DNA of 45,733 nt from Pacificibacter marinus (GCF_018860665.1 NZ_JAHKPK010000053.1:1-45733); one strand, 5' to 3'. Positions 34,021 to 43,240 are shown, counted from the first letter of the stretch. Translations and numbers: made by a program. Notes: generated by a model not told the origin, from the sequence alone.

Positions 34021-34874
34021 TATGAATGCGCTCCGAACTTTTCCAAACGACGAATGCCGGTGTTAAAAATGGCAAGCACTGCGATGGTGAACAGCAGCCC
34101 CACCAACGACAATGATGCTGCGAGCGGGAAGTTGAACGATGCAAAGCCAACTTGGTAAACCAATGTGGAAATGGTCTGTACCTTGCCGCCGCCAATCATT
34201 TGCGGCGTGGCAAACGCCGAGAACGTCCAAGCAAATGCAGTTGAGGTGGCTGCGGCGATGCCGGGTATGGATAGGGGCAGGGTGATGCTTGCAAAAACGC
34301 GCACACGGCCAGCGCCAAGTGAGGTTGCGGCACGCTCAAGGTTCAGGTCGATATGCGACAAGGCTGCGGCCAGCATCACCACCACAATTGGCAATGTAAA
34401 ATGCACCAATGCGATAACGACGCCGGTCATAGTAAACATAAAGTTGATGGGGGCATCGATGAGCCCCATCTGCATTAAGGCCGCATTCACAAAACCACGA
34501 TTGCCCAGCACGATGATCCACGAATAGGTGCGTACAATTTCGCCTAAGAATAGCGGGGTGAGTGAGATCAACAGAATGGCACTGCGCAGCTTCACCGATT
34601 GCGCGCGCACCATAGCATAGGCAAGGGGATAGCCGATCAATAAGGTGAATATCGCGGTCCAAAAACAGAGCAATACAGTGTTCAAAAACGCTTGCCCGTA
34701 GACCATTTTCCAAAGCGTCGTAAAGTTATCGAACGTGAAACCGCCGGGGTCGAGTGATCCGGGGACATAGGCCCTGAAACTGTATTGCACGATCGCAATA
34801 AAAGAGGCGGTGATCGCAAAGGCAATCAAGACCGAGGGTAGGGAAAACCATCCAAGAAAAGGGCGTTTCGACAT
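34020..34874 (-). CDS. ABC transporter permease (PotB-like)
   Basis: The 284-residue membrane protein has six helices and the EAA loop LERAATSLGAGRVRVFASITLPLSIPG. It pairs with the PotC-like permease to form the channel. The gap to the binding-protein gene is 67 bases, with a T-rich leader but no strong ribosome-binding site visible. Confidence 0.92.
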   Translation of the reverse strand: MSKRPFLGWFSLPSVLIAFAITASFIAIVQYSFRAYVPGSLDPGGFTFDNFTTLWKMVYGQAFLNTVLLCFWTAIFTLLIGYPLAYAMVRAQSVKLRSAILLISLTPLFLGEIVRTYSWIIVLGNRGFVNAALMQMGLIDAPINFMFTMTGVVIALVHFTLPIVVVMLAAALSHIDLNLERAATSLGAGRVRVFASITLPLSIPGIAAATSTAFAWTFSAFATPQMIGGGKVQTISTLVYQVGFASFNFPLAASLSLVGLLFTIAVLAIFNTGIRRLEKFGAHS

Positions 34875-34941
34875 TAAAAAAGGCTACTCTGTTTGAGGGG
34901 GCCCAGCAGTTTAGACTGCTGGGCTGTCGTCTTGGTCAGGC

Positions 34942-35967
34942 TTAGTTGCTGGAAATCATGTTTTCTGAAAACCATTGGCGCCATTCGGCTGTTTTTTCAG
35001 CACGAAGATCATGCGGGATAATAAGCGTTTCGCTTTCCCATTGCTCAGGCGTCGTGAAAATACCTGGGAGCGCTGCGATCTCGTCAGGAAGTACGGCATT
35101 TGAGACAACCGGACTGCCTTTTTTGATTTCAGCGATTTTGGCCTGAACTTCGGGGTCCAGAGCGGCATTGATGAACTTATACGCCAACTCTTCTTGATCC
35201 GTGCCAGCTGTGATGCCCATTGTATCGACACCCAAAACAGCACCTTCAGAAGGGATGGCAATCTGTACGTCCAAGCCTTCTGATTGCATGTGATACGCAT
35301 TCATTGAAAGCATGACTTGCACAGGTGTTTCGCCCGTTGACAGCAATTGCTGTGAGTTCGCATCATTGGTGTAGAAGGCTTTAAAGTTAGGCTTGAGTGC
35401 CAATAACTTTTCGGAAGCATCCTGCCAGTTTTCAATGTCAACGCCTTCAAGCTTGGCTGCGACGGAAATGATGTGCGATGGATCAAAATCAGGTGCCGCG
35501 ATTTTGCCTTCCAGTTCCGGCGACCATAGATCATTCCAGCTGTCGAATGTTATGCCTTCTGGCACTGAATCAGGCAGATAGCCGATGGTGTAGACATATG
35601 CCCATGCGCCGATGTGAGCAGGGCTGATTTTGGCTTGCTCAACAAGGTTCTCTGCGTTTGGAATTTTGGACATGTCCAATTCTTCAAACAATCCGTCATT
35701 GGTATAAAGCCAACCAATGTGTGATGTGGTGAAGGTGACGTCGCTTTCCGGCATATCCCGGTTCAGCTTTGCTTGGTTCAGGCGGTCGATGGTGCCGCCG
35801 GTGATGAACTCGACTTCGACGCCAGTTTCTTCAGTGAATTTCTTGGCAATGGTCTGATCAATCAAATCGCGAAAGCTTCCGCCCCAGCTGCTGACTGTCA
35901 ATGTTTCAGAAAACGCGGCGGGTGCAAACATGCTGATAGCAGCAGCGGTTAAGAGTAGCTTTTTCAT
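34942..35967 (-). CDS. ABC transporter substrate-binding protein (polyamine-type)
   Basis: The 341-residue periplasmic protein has a clear signal peptide (MKKLLLTAAAISMFAPAAFS) followed by ETLTVSSWGGSFRDLIDQTI, the usual start of PotD/F-like and other Family 1 binding proteins. Segments such as VEFITGGTIDRLNQAKLNR and the ANSQQLLSTGETPVQVMLS block fit the family. The binding site was not resolved, so the ligand may be a polyamine, a modified amino acid or an opine-like compound. CCGGAG precedes the ATG. The 240-base gap upstream (35968-36207) likely contains a promoter; no gene is seen there. Confidence 0.92.
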   Translation of the reverse strand: MKKLLLTAAAISMFAPAAFSETLTVSSWGGSFRDLIDQTIAKKFTEETGVEVEFITGGTIDRLNQAKLNRDMPESDVTFTTSHIGWLYTNDGLFEELDMSKIPNAENLVEQAKISPAHIGAWAYVYTIGYLPDSVPEGITFDSWNDLWSPELEGKIAAPDFDPSHIISVAAKLEGVDIENWQDASEKLLALKPNFKAFYTNDANSQQLLSTGETPVQVMLSMNAYHMQSEGLDVQIAIPSEGAVLGVDTMGITAGTDQEELAYKFINAALDPEVQAKIAEIKKGSPVVSNAVLPDEIAALPGIFTTPEQWESETLIIPHDLRAEKTAEWRQWFSENMISSN

Positions 35968-36207
35968 TTTAAACTCCGGTTGGGTAAGTGACGTTATGTC
36001 TTGCGAAACTGAGATGACTGCCTATCCGAGGAGGGACCGTCTCTTAACCTGAGCCTGTGGGAATGACGACGTTTTTAAAAATCACAATTTTCAAACCGCT
36101 ACTTAGCTTTTACCACTCTAATCACTTAACTGTCTGAATTATTTGCATAACAAGAGTCTTCTTCACTGCGGCGCATAACCGTGGTCAGAAAAGTAAACCC
36201 AGAGTGC

Positions 36208-37143
36208 CTAATATCCACGCACTCTGGAAACCTCGTTGCTCAATGCATCGCCGTTTTGAACAGCTTTGATATTGGCGGCAATTTGTGGCGCGGCACTTTT
36301 GGGCAGTGCAACTGACGCGAGATGCGGGGTGATGAGCACGTTCGGGATCGACCAAAGCGGATGTTCAGGCCCCAGCGGTTCCGTTTGAAAAACATCCAAT
36401 GTTGCGCCTGAGAGGTGACCTGAGCGCAGCGCCTCGATGAGTGCGGATTCCGCCACGACTTCGCCACGCGACACATTGATGAAAGCAGCGCCGGGTTTCA
36501 TTGCGGCAAAGCTGCTCGCGTTAAGGCGTTCGCGGGTCGTTGCTGTTAAAGGCAGCATGCACACGACAATATCAGCGTCCCCCAATAGCCCATCGAGGGC
36601 TTCATCGCCGCAGTGGACTGTTACGCCTGATAGTGTTTGAGGTTTTGTGGCCCAACCGTGAGTGTCAAAGCCTTGGCGCGCGATTTCACTTGCCGCAAGC
36701 GCCCCGAGTTGCCCCAACCCTAGAACCACAACCTTAATGTCACTGGCTGCGCGCGGATGTTTATAAGCCCATTCCTGACGCGCTTGAGCGGCCTCGAAAT
36801 AAGGGATATCGCGTGCGTGACGCAGGACAGAAAACAACACAAAACTTGCCATCATCTGGCCCATTTTGGGATCAGACAACCGTGTGATCGGCACATCTGG
36901 CAGGTCTTCTCGGGCCACCAGCCTATCCACGCCAGCCCCGAGGTTGATCACCAATTCAAGGTTCGGAAAACGATCAAAAAAGCCAAGAGGAGGCATCCAA
37001 ACCAATGCAAATCGGACATCATCGACATTGCTGACGGCGTCTGCATTTTCGATGCGAACCTGATCGCCCAAGTGAGGTGTCAACGCATCGCGCCACGCAT
37101 CAAACGGATCGGGTTTACTATAGAATACCAGACTGTCTGTCAT
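36208..37143 (-). CDS. D-2-hydroxyacid dehydrogenase (GhrA-like)
   Basis: The 311-residue protein follows the GhrA (glyoxylate/hydroxypyruvate reductase A) branch: LVINLGAGVDRL, the Rossmann motif VVVLGLGQLGALAASEIA, INVSRGEVV with the catalytic Arg, DVFQTEPL with the Glu, and TPHLAS with the His acid/base. It reduces 2-oxoacids with NAD(P)H. Its start overlaps the stop of the AroQ-like gene by four bases, so the two are made together. This pairing suggests a pathway on a small oxoacid. Confidence 0.9.
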   Translation of the reverse strand: MTDSLVFYSKPDPFDAWRDALTPHLGDQVRIENADAVSNVDDVRFALVWMPPLGFFDRFPNLELVINLGAGVDRLVAREDLPDVPITRLSDPKMGQMMASFVLFSVLRHARDIPYFEAAQARQEWAYKHPRAASDIKVVVLGLGQLGALAASEIARQGFDTHGWATKPQTLSGVTVHCGDEALDGLLGDADIVVCMLPLTATTRERLNASSFAAMKPGAAFINVSRGEVVAESALIEALRSGHLSGATLDVFQTEPLGPEHPLWSIPNVLITPHLASVALPKSAAPQIAANIKAVQNGDALSNEVSRVRGY

Positions 37144-37586
37144 GTTTGAGGACCCTTGATCAGTGTATTCATTGCCGTCAGCCCCAAAAGATACCCCTGC
37201 ACCCCCAGTCCAGCGATCACGCCAGTTGCTGCTTTGGAAATGAATGAGTGGCTGCGAAAAGCCTCACGTTTCCAAATATTGCTCATGTGGCATTCGATAA
37301 TGGGGCCGTCAAAGGCCAGCAAAGCATCAAGAATGGCGATAGAGGTATAGGTCAGCCCCGCGGCATTGATCAGAATTCCATCACAGCTCGTACGGGCTTC
37401 TTGAATCCAGTCAATCAGCACGCCCTCGTGATTGGATTGGCGAAAGATAAGTTTAAACCCGAGATCTTCAGCGCAGGCCATACAGGCAGATTCAATTTGC
37501 GGAAAACTATCGTTTCCATACGCCCCTTTTGGATCAAGACCATATAAATTGGCGTTGGGGCCGTTGAGAAACATGACAGTTTTCAT
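37140..37586 (-). CDS. AroQ-like (type II dehydroquinase fold) protein with altered active site
   Basis: The 148-residue protein has the type II 3-dehydroquinate dehydratase fold: FLNGPNANLYG at the front, SNHEGVLIDWIQEA, INAAGLTYTSIAILDAL and IECHMSNIWKREAFRSHS. Some family residues are kept (the second Tyr of the lid in GAYG, the Asn of INAAG, His in ECHMSN, Arg in REAFR). Two catalytic residues are changed: the lid Arg of the LLGxREP motif is Asp (LYGLDPKGAYG) and the His of the THT motif is Tyr (TYT). A standard dehydroquinase is therefore unlikely; a different lyase or hydratase reaction may be expected. AT-rich leader, with no strong ribosome-binding site. Confidence 0.85.
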   Translation of the reverse strand: MKTVMFLNGPNANLYGLDPKGAYGNDSFPQIESACMACAEDLGFKLIFRQSNHEGVLIDWIQEARTSCDGILINAAGLTYTSIAILDALLAFDGPIIECHMSNIWKREAFRSHSFISKAATGVIAGLGVQGYLLGLTAMNTLIKGPQT

Positions 37587-37692
37587 TGTATAATCCTTAT
37601 GGTGTTAAGGCCGCATCAGCATCATCAGATGTTGAAACGGCCGTTTGTGTTTTGATAAACCAGATCAGATGTCTAAGCGTAGGTCTTGGTCG

Positions 37693-38943
37693 CTATTTTG
37701 ATTTATACGCGACGTAATTTCGCTGAACGCCGATATGGGTCGCGATATATTTCGCATCGTACCAGCATCCGTAGATAAAGGATGATGCACGGTTGGTCAG
37801 TTCTGGAAGCCCAAGGAAATAGATCCCTGTTTCTGCAGAAATCCCGCGTTTGTGAAACGGGGTGCCGTCTGGATGGAAGGCATCTACCTGCATCCAACTG
37901 AAATCGAATTTGAACCCTGTCGCCCAAATAATCGTCGTAATGCCAGCCTCTTTCATGTCGAGATCAAGTATAGGATTGGTGATGCAGTCGGGGTCGGGTT
38001 GAACCTCCCATGCCTCGGGTTCCAGCGGAAGATCGATGCCATTACGTTCGACATATGCATCCGCTTCTCTGAGAACATCGAGATAGGCTTCGTCACCTTC
38101 AGTGATATTTTTCACAAGGTCTTGGGCGAAGGTTAGTACGCCATCTTGATAGGCTTTGGTGATGCCAAGCACAGTGATGCCCATGTTACCCAGGCGGCGG
38201 AAATCGATTGTTTTGCCGCCGTCATAGCCACTGACCGCGAAAGCAACGTGTTTTTTCTTTGCTTCGGTTTTGATCTCGTCCCATTTGCCCAGAACGCCAA
38301 GCCACCACACATAATCGCGCCCACGGTATGAGCGAGGAGGGCGGTAGTGCTCACCGATAGATAGATACACTTTGCGCCCATCCCGTTGCAGTTCTTCGGC
38401 AATTTGCGACCCAGATGCGCCACCGCCCACAACCAGCACGGCCCCTTTGGCCAATTGGTCGGGATTCTTATATGCAGAAGAATGGATTTGCTGGATGTCG
38501 GATGTTTCGGGGACAATCTTAGGATAGAGCGGCACTTGGAATGGGCCTGTCGCTGCCACAACGCGCTGAGCTTCAATCTCGCCTTGTGAGGTCGAGACCA
38601 TAAAACCGGGACGACCCTCGCAACGTTTGACGGATTTGACTTCGGTATTGGTGCGCACAGGAGCATTGACCATCGCTGCATAGTCTTCAAAATAGCGCGC
38701 CATGCGTTCCTTGGGGGGGAATGTCTCAGGGGATACGTCGTCGAACTCAAGACCGGGGAAACGGTCGTGCCATGCTGGTCCGTTTGCCACCAGTGAATCC
38801 CAGCGTTCGGATCTCCAGCGCTCTGCAATTCTGCTGCGCTCAAGTACGATATGTGGCACACCCATTTCTGTGAGGTGTTCACTCATTGCAATCCCAGATT
38901 GCCCGGCTCCCACCACAAGTGTATCCGTTTTTTCGACTGTCAT
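37693..38943 (-). CDS. Flavin-containing monooxygenase (YUCCA/CzcO-like)
   Basis: The protein of about 416 residues has the FAD motif TLVVGAGQSGIAMSEHLTEMG, the ERSRIAERWRSERWDSL segment, a second Rossmann motif AVLVVGGGASGSQIAEEL, and the ATGFKFDFSWM end motif. It is a distant relative of the enzyme at 13907-15142. ATG 38943 is chosen because AGGAT lies seven bases upstream; ATG 38949 is too close to it. It reads toward the AroQ-like gene with a gap of 106 bases, and is divergent from the TRAP operon. Expected activity: NADPH- and O2-dependent oxygenation of a small N-, S- or keto-compound. Confidence 0.9.
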   Translation of the reverse strand: MTVEKTDTLVVGAGQSGIAMSEHLTEMGVPHIVLERSRIAERWRSERWDSLVANGPAWHDRFPGLEFDDVSPETFPPKERMARYFEDYAAMVNAPVRTNTEVKSVKRCEGRPGFMVSTSQGEIEAQRVVAATGPFQVPLYPKIVPETSDIQQIHSSAYKNPDQLAKGAVLVVGGGASGSQIAEELQRDGRKVYLSIGEHYRPPRSYRGRDYVWWLGVLGKWDEIKTEAKKKHVAFAVSGYDGGKTIDFRRLGNMGITVLGITKAYQDGVLTFAQDLVKNITEGDEAYLDVLREADAYVERNGIDLPLEPEAWEVQPDPDCITNPILDLDMKEAGITTIIWATGFKFDFSWMQVDAFHPDGTPFHKRGISAETGIYFLGLPELTNRASSFIYGCWYDAKYIATHIGVQRNYVAYKSK

Positions 38944-39606
38944 ATTCATATCCTAGATTTATTTTCCCAGCGATACAGTGAGCGTGTCCATCTGTTCAGG
39001 GTGATGGAAGCGTTCCACTTTGACTGGTTTGGAATTTCTTTGAGATGACACTGCGCGTATCGATCTCGATAGAAAAGAAGGAACTTCCAAAGTAGAGAGT
39101 AGCCAAAACCCTTCTTAGGTCTTGCTGTTTTTGAGAGGCGTCACGTGATGAGGCGCTCACTAAGCGCTGCGGCCCGTCCTGTTTGAATTATCTCTTTTTC
39201 TAAAACCGTTCTAAGTCACGCGCCTCAAGCGTAGCGCTGTAGCTGAGCGGTATTCAAAAAGACGAGATTGACAATTGTCGGCACAGTTTTCTTTCAAAAA
39301 TTTTGCGTAAATATTGTGCGCAAACTGGCGAATTTTTTTTAACATGCGGTTTCTCGAAAAGAGCCATTATTTATTACCATTACATTTCAATTATTTAAGC
39401 GCCTTCATGTGGGTGTGGCTTCGTAGAAGATAGGTTTTCTGTAATTGTTGGGGGGTGCTGCAAGGGGCAGCATCGAAAGTGAGATTGGGCTTAAGGCCAG
39501 TTTTGGAGGGGCTTTCCAGCCACCCAAAAAACCTGTTTTGCCCGATTTCCAATTCAAAGCGTCCACAAGGACACTATTGCCTCATGCACACCAACGGGAG
39601 TTCACG
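38944..39606. promoter_or_regulatory. Divergent control region between FMO and TRAP operon
   Basis: This AT-rich 660-base region has no recognised gene. It carries the 10-base palindrome GACAATTGTC (39270-39279), which overlaps a TTGACA -35-like hexamer at 39268, and the inverted repeat TTTGCG (39302-39307) / CGCAAA (39319-39324). These are candidate operators for the TRAP operon. A GGGAG ribosome-binding site precedes dctP at about 39596-39600. Confidence 0.45.
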
Positions 39607-40572
39607 ATGAAACCTATCACACTTGCTTTTGCGGCGGCATTGACCGCGCTTTCAGCCCTACCGGGGTTCGGGGAAACAAAACTGACTATGGCGGTCGAAA
39701 CACCGCCGGGCGACCCACTAAACGTCATGCTGACCGCCTTTAAAGACGACTTGCTAGCGTCAGAAGGGTTCAGCGTCGACTTCTTTGAAAGCGGCGCTAT
39801 GGGCAATGAAACGGCCCTGACAGAACTGTTGCGTGCGGGTCAGTTGGATGTTGTACCTTTGGGGTCTGACATTGTCGAACTGGATTCCAAATTTGCGATC
39901 TTTGATTTGCCATTCTTGTTCGATGACAAAGACACAGCACGCACTTTGCTTGATGGCGAGCTTGGCGGCATGTTGGCTGACTCTTTGCTTGAAACAAACG
40001 GATTGAAAGTTCTCGCCTTTGGTGAATTGGGGTTCCGCGCGATCAGTAACTCAGTACGCCCCATCGAGACGCCTGCTGATCTTGCTGGGCTAAAGCTACG
40101 CACACCTGGGTCGCAAACACGTATCATGGCATTCCAAGCACTTGGCGCGGCACCAACGCCTTTGGCATTGGGCGAGGTCTATGTTGCTTTGCGCCAAGGG
40201 GTTCTGGACGGTCAAGAAAACCCCCTTTCAGTGGTCAAAGAGTTTTCCTTTGACGAAGTGCAAGAATTCATTTCGCTTACCAATCACGTCTACACGCCCA
40301 TCACATTGACGATGGCTGGCTCTGTTTGGGACGCACTTTCACCAGAAGAACAAGAAAAAGTCATGGCCTCCGCAAAAGTGAGTGCCGCAGCCACGCGCAC
40401 TTTGTCTGATGACAGTGACGCGTCTTTGGTTTCTGAATTCATCGAAGCGGGCTTGAAGGTGAATACACCTGACTTGGCACCGTTTAAAGAAGCCGCCGCG
40501 CCCTTGCGCGATGAGTTCGCGCAGATTGTGTCATCAGAATTCATGGTCGCTGTAGAGGAAATGCTTCAGTGA
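39607..40572 (+). CDS. dctP: TRAP transporter substrate-binding protein, DctP family
   Basis: From ATG 39607 (preceded by CGGGAG) the 321-residue protein has a signal peptide (MKPITLAFAAALTALSALPG) and the DctP pattern: VETPPGDPLNVMLTAFKDDL, ESGAMGNETALTELLRAGQLDVV, LKVLAFGELGFRAISNSVRP, PADLAGLKLRTPGSQTRI (with the conserved carboxylate-binding Arg) and YVALRQGVLDGQENPL. It binds an organic carboxylate in the periplasm for the DctQM permease. Its stop overlaps the start of the next gene. Confidence 0.93.
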   Translation: MKPITLAFAAALTALSALPGFGETKLTMAVETPPGDPLNVMLTAFKDDLLASEGFSVDFFESGAMGNETALTELLRAGQLDVVPLGSDIVELDSKFAIFDLPFLFDDKDTARTLLDGELGGMLADSLLETNGLKVLAFGELGFRAISNSVRPIETPADLAGLKLRTPGSQTRIMAFQALGAAPTPLALGEVYVALRQGVLDGQENPLSVVKEFSFDEVQEFISLTNHVYTPITLTMAGSVWDALSPEEQEKVMASAKVSAAATRTLSDDSDASLVSEFIEAGLKVNTPDLAPFKEAAAPLRDEFAQIVSSEFMVAVEEMLQ

Positions 40573-41369
40573 GTACGCAAATTAACACGATAAATGGGGG
40601 CCGTATGGCCCCCAAATTCACCTATGATGGCAATGGTGATCGCTGCCGGATTGGGCTGATTTTCATGGCATCCTCCATTGTCATGGAAGCTGAGATGTGG
40701 GCTATGGCCCCAAAAGGTGTTTCCGTTCATACAACGCGGATAAAACTGCCAAAGGTAACTGTCGAAGGCATTCAGGCGATGATGGATGCGCCTGAGTTGG
40801 AACAAGCCGCGCGCCTTTTGGCGTCTGCTCCTATCGATGTCTTATGCTTCGGTGGAACCTCTGCTTCATTTTTGCATGGCACAGCCTATGATCAGGCGCT
40901 TATTGCAAAGCTAAAACAATGGGCGCCGGGGATTGCGGTGAATACGGCCTCAACGGCGTCATTGGCTGGCTTGAAAGCGGTTGGGGCTGAATCCGTCATT
41001 CTGGCGACGCCCTATGTTGATGAGGTTCACAATCGTGCCATCCGGTTCCTCGAAGAAAACGGCCACCCTGTTGTCGCCAGTCGCAATCTGAAAATCGACA
41101 CGGATCAGGCCTTGGCTGAAGTGCCGCTGCAAAAAACTTTCGATATAATTTGTGAAATGGACACGCCAGACGCAAATGCGGTGTTCATCAGTTGCACGAA
41201 TTTCTTAACCGCTGGATTGATCGATGCTGTCGAAAAGGAATTGGGGAAACCAGTTGTTTCTGCTGTCCAATCATCGTTTTGGCATGCGCTGCGTCTTGGC
41301 GGTGTCGCGGATGATTGCCCCGGCTACGGCGCACTTTTCCAGCATAGCTTGCCTGAGGTGAGAAAATGA
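40569..41369 (+). CDS. Asp/Glu racemase-fold enzyme (maleate isomerase / arylmalonate decarboxylase family)
   Basis: The protein of 254-266 residues is of the maleate isomerase/arylmalonate decarboxylase branch. It has the first catalytic Cys in IDVLCFGGTSASFL (about residue 93 from GTG 40569) and the second in VFISCTNFLTAG (about residue 209). The spacing is close to maleate isomerases, which use both cysteines. ASTASLAGLKAVGAESV and VNTAST also fit the fold. GTG 40569 overlaps the dctP stop (GTGA); ATG 40605 after GGGGG is the other possible start. It lies inside the TRAP operon, so it probably processes the imported acid. Confidence 0.85.
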   Translation: MSTQINTINGGRMAPKFTYDGNGDRCRIGLIFMASSIVMEAEMWAMAPKGVSVHTTRIKLPKVTVEGIQAMMDAPELEQAARLLASAPIDVLCFGGTSASFLHGTAYDQALIAKLKQWAPGIAVNTASTASLAGLKAVGAESVILATPYVDEVHNRAIRFLEENGHPVVASRNLKIDTDQALAEVPLQKTFDIICEMDTPDANAVFISCTNFLTAGLIDAVEKELGKPVVSAVQSSFWHALRLGGVADDCPGYGALFQHSLPEVRK

Positions 41370-41878
41370 ACACGGTCATCACCTTTATACGAGGGAACGC
41401 GGCCAAGGGACCTATCGCTAAGATCGCAATCCAAGGCACTGAAATGCTTGCCGCAGCGCTGATGGGATTGATCGTTGTTCTTGTGTTGGCGAATGCGCTG
41501 GGACGATATATTTTTGACAACCCTCTACCGTGGAGCGAAGAAATCGTTATGACGGCGATGATTTGGGTCGCCTCCGTCGGTATACTTTTGGGGGTCTTAC
41601 GCGGGAGTTTGATCTGCTGCGATGTCTTGGTCATGCGCCTGCCGACCCGTGCGCGCCGTATACTGGGTGTTGTTTGTGGCGCAATCGGCAGTTTCACACT
41701 GGCCTTTTTCGCCTTGAAAATCGGGGCCTATCTCAACCTCTTTGGCACGGATGTTACTCCGATCCTCAGAATGCCAAAAGGTCTTGGTATTTCAGCTCTC
41801 ATGCTGAGCATGACGGGCATGGCTGCCGTGTTGCTGTTTCGCACTACGCAAATAGCCTTCGGAGGTCGTTCAACATGA
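41366..41878 (+). CDS. dctQ: TRAP transporter small permease, DctQ family
   Basis: The 170-residue membrane protein has four predicted helices and the family pattern LANALGRYIFDNPLPWSEEIVM in the second helix region. It couples to DctM. It overlaps the genes on both sides by four bases (ATGA at each junction), so translation of the four operon genes is tightly linked. Confidence 0.92.
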   Translation: MNTVITFIRGNAAKGPIAKIAIQGTEMLAAALMGLIVVLVLANALGRYIFDNPLPWSEEIVMTAMIWVASVGILLGVLRGSLICCDVLVMRLPTRARRILGVVCGAIGSFTLAFFALKIGAYLNLFGTDVTPILRMPKGLGISALMLSMTGMAAVLLFRTTQIAFGGRST

Positions 41879-43155
41879 TGGGGCTTGCTGCTGCAACAAT
41901 CGTAACACTGTGTGTGTTTGCGCTCGCCGGTTTGCCGATCATCGTGGCGTTGGCAGCGTCAGTGGTGGTTTTTTTGACCTTTTCAGGGGGCTGGATGCTG
42001 GCGATGCCACAACAGACATTGGTCGGCTTATCTGATTACATCCTTGTCACATTGCCTTTGTTTATTCTAGCTGGAGGCATCATGAATGCAGGCGGAATAG
42101 CGGATCGCCTATTCGCGTTTGCCAGCGCGTTGCTTGGCTGGATGCGAGGCGGGTTGGCGCATGTAAATGTCGCTGTCAGCTTGATGTTCGGCGGCATGAT
42201 CGGCACCTCTGTTGCAGATCTTGCGGGCAGCGGGTCTGTCATTATTCCAAAGATGAAGGAAGCGGGATATCCTGGCCCATTTGCGGCAGCGTTGACCGCG
42301 ACATCATCTGGTATTGGGGTCTTGGTGCCTCCGTCATCGCCAATGATCCTCTATTCAGCAGTGACAGGGACTTCGCTGGGTGCAATGTTTCTTGCAGGGG
42401 CCATCCCGGGATTGCTTATGGCGTTGGCTCTTATGACTACGATTGGCTTTCTTGCGCGCTATCACGGTTGGAAACCCGCGCAGGGATTTTCTTGGCTGCT
42501 TTTGCTCAAGACCGGTCGGGCGGCAATCTTGCCGATGGGGATGCCTGTGTTGATCCTTGGTGGATTGGTCTTTGGCCTGTTTACACCATCTGAGGCGGGT
42601 GCCTTTGCTGTCGCTTACGCGCTCTTTTTATCTATGATCGTGTATCGTAGCCTCGATTTTCGGGGTCTTTACCGCGTGGCTGTAGATGCCGCCATATTGA
42701 CGGGTGAGGTCCTCATGGTTGTCGGATTGTCTACGGCTTTAGGATGGGCCTTGTCCCAAGCCCGCGTGCCTATGGCTTTGGCTGAGGTGATGACGGTTCT
42801 GTTCCCGTTTGAATCGGTGGTTCTTCAAATTGTCTCGTTGCTGTTGCTTGCTTTGATTGCAGGCATGGTGCTGGATCCTTTGATCCCGATGATTATGCCA
42901 GTTTTACTGCCGTCGTTAATGACGTTGGATGTGGATCTGGTCCATTTCGGGGTTATGATGGTGATGACCGTTGCGATCGGACAGGTGACGCCGCCTGTTG
43001 CTCTTGCGCTTTTGGTGGCCGCTCGAATTGGGAATGAAGAGGTGATGGCGGTGACCCGTGCGAACACAGCTTTCCTGCTCACGATGGTTGGATTGCTGTT
43101 GATCTTGATACTCGTGCCATCATTGTCGCTTTGGCTGCCAAGTTTTCTTATGTAA
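41875..43155 (+). CDS. dctM: TRAP transporter large permease, DctM family
   Basis: The 426-residue membrane protein starts at ATG 41875 (GGAGGTCGTTCAAC before it). It has around twelve helices and DctM marks: PQQTLVGLSDYILVTLPLFILAG, FGGMIGTSVADLAGSGSVIIPKM, ATSSGIGVLVPPSSPMILYS and MPVLILGGLVFGLFTPSEAGAFAV. It carries out sodium-driven import together with DctQ. A longer frame upstream in the same phase overlaps dctQ and is not expected to be used. Confidence 0.93.
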   Translation: MMGLAAATIVTLCVFALAGLPIIVALAASVVVFLTFSGGWMLAMPQQTLVGLSDYILVTLPLFILAGGIMNAGGIADRLFAFASALLGWMRGGLAHVNVAVSLMFGGMIGTSVADLAGSGSVIIPKMKEAGYPGPFAAALTATSSGIGVLVPPSSPMILYSAVTGTSLGAMFLAGAIPGLLMALALMTTIGFLARYHGWKPAQGFSWLLLLKTGRAAILPMGMPVLILGGLVFGLFTPSEAGAFAVAYALFLSMIVYRSLDFRGLYRVAVDAAILTGEVLMVVGLSTALGWALSQARVPMALAEVMTVLFPFESVVLQIVSLLLLALIAGMVLDPLIPMIMPVLLPSLMTLDVDLVHFGVMMVMTVAIGQVTPPVALALLVAARIGNEEVMAVTRANTAFLLTMVGLLLILILVPSLSLWLPSFLM

Positions 43156-43240
43156 ATGCCTCCGTTGGGTGTCGATTGAACAAGAGGCAGATCATCGATT
43201 TTCCCTTGTCTTTCGGCCTTTGGGGCAACGCGATTGAAGC

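Noticed and set aside
41530-41874. Upstream extension of dctM in the same frame, overlapping dctQ.
   Set aside because: The translated part is not membrane-like, and ATG 41875 has a strong GGAGG with the usual ATGA overlap.
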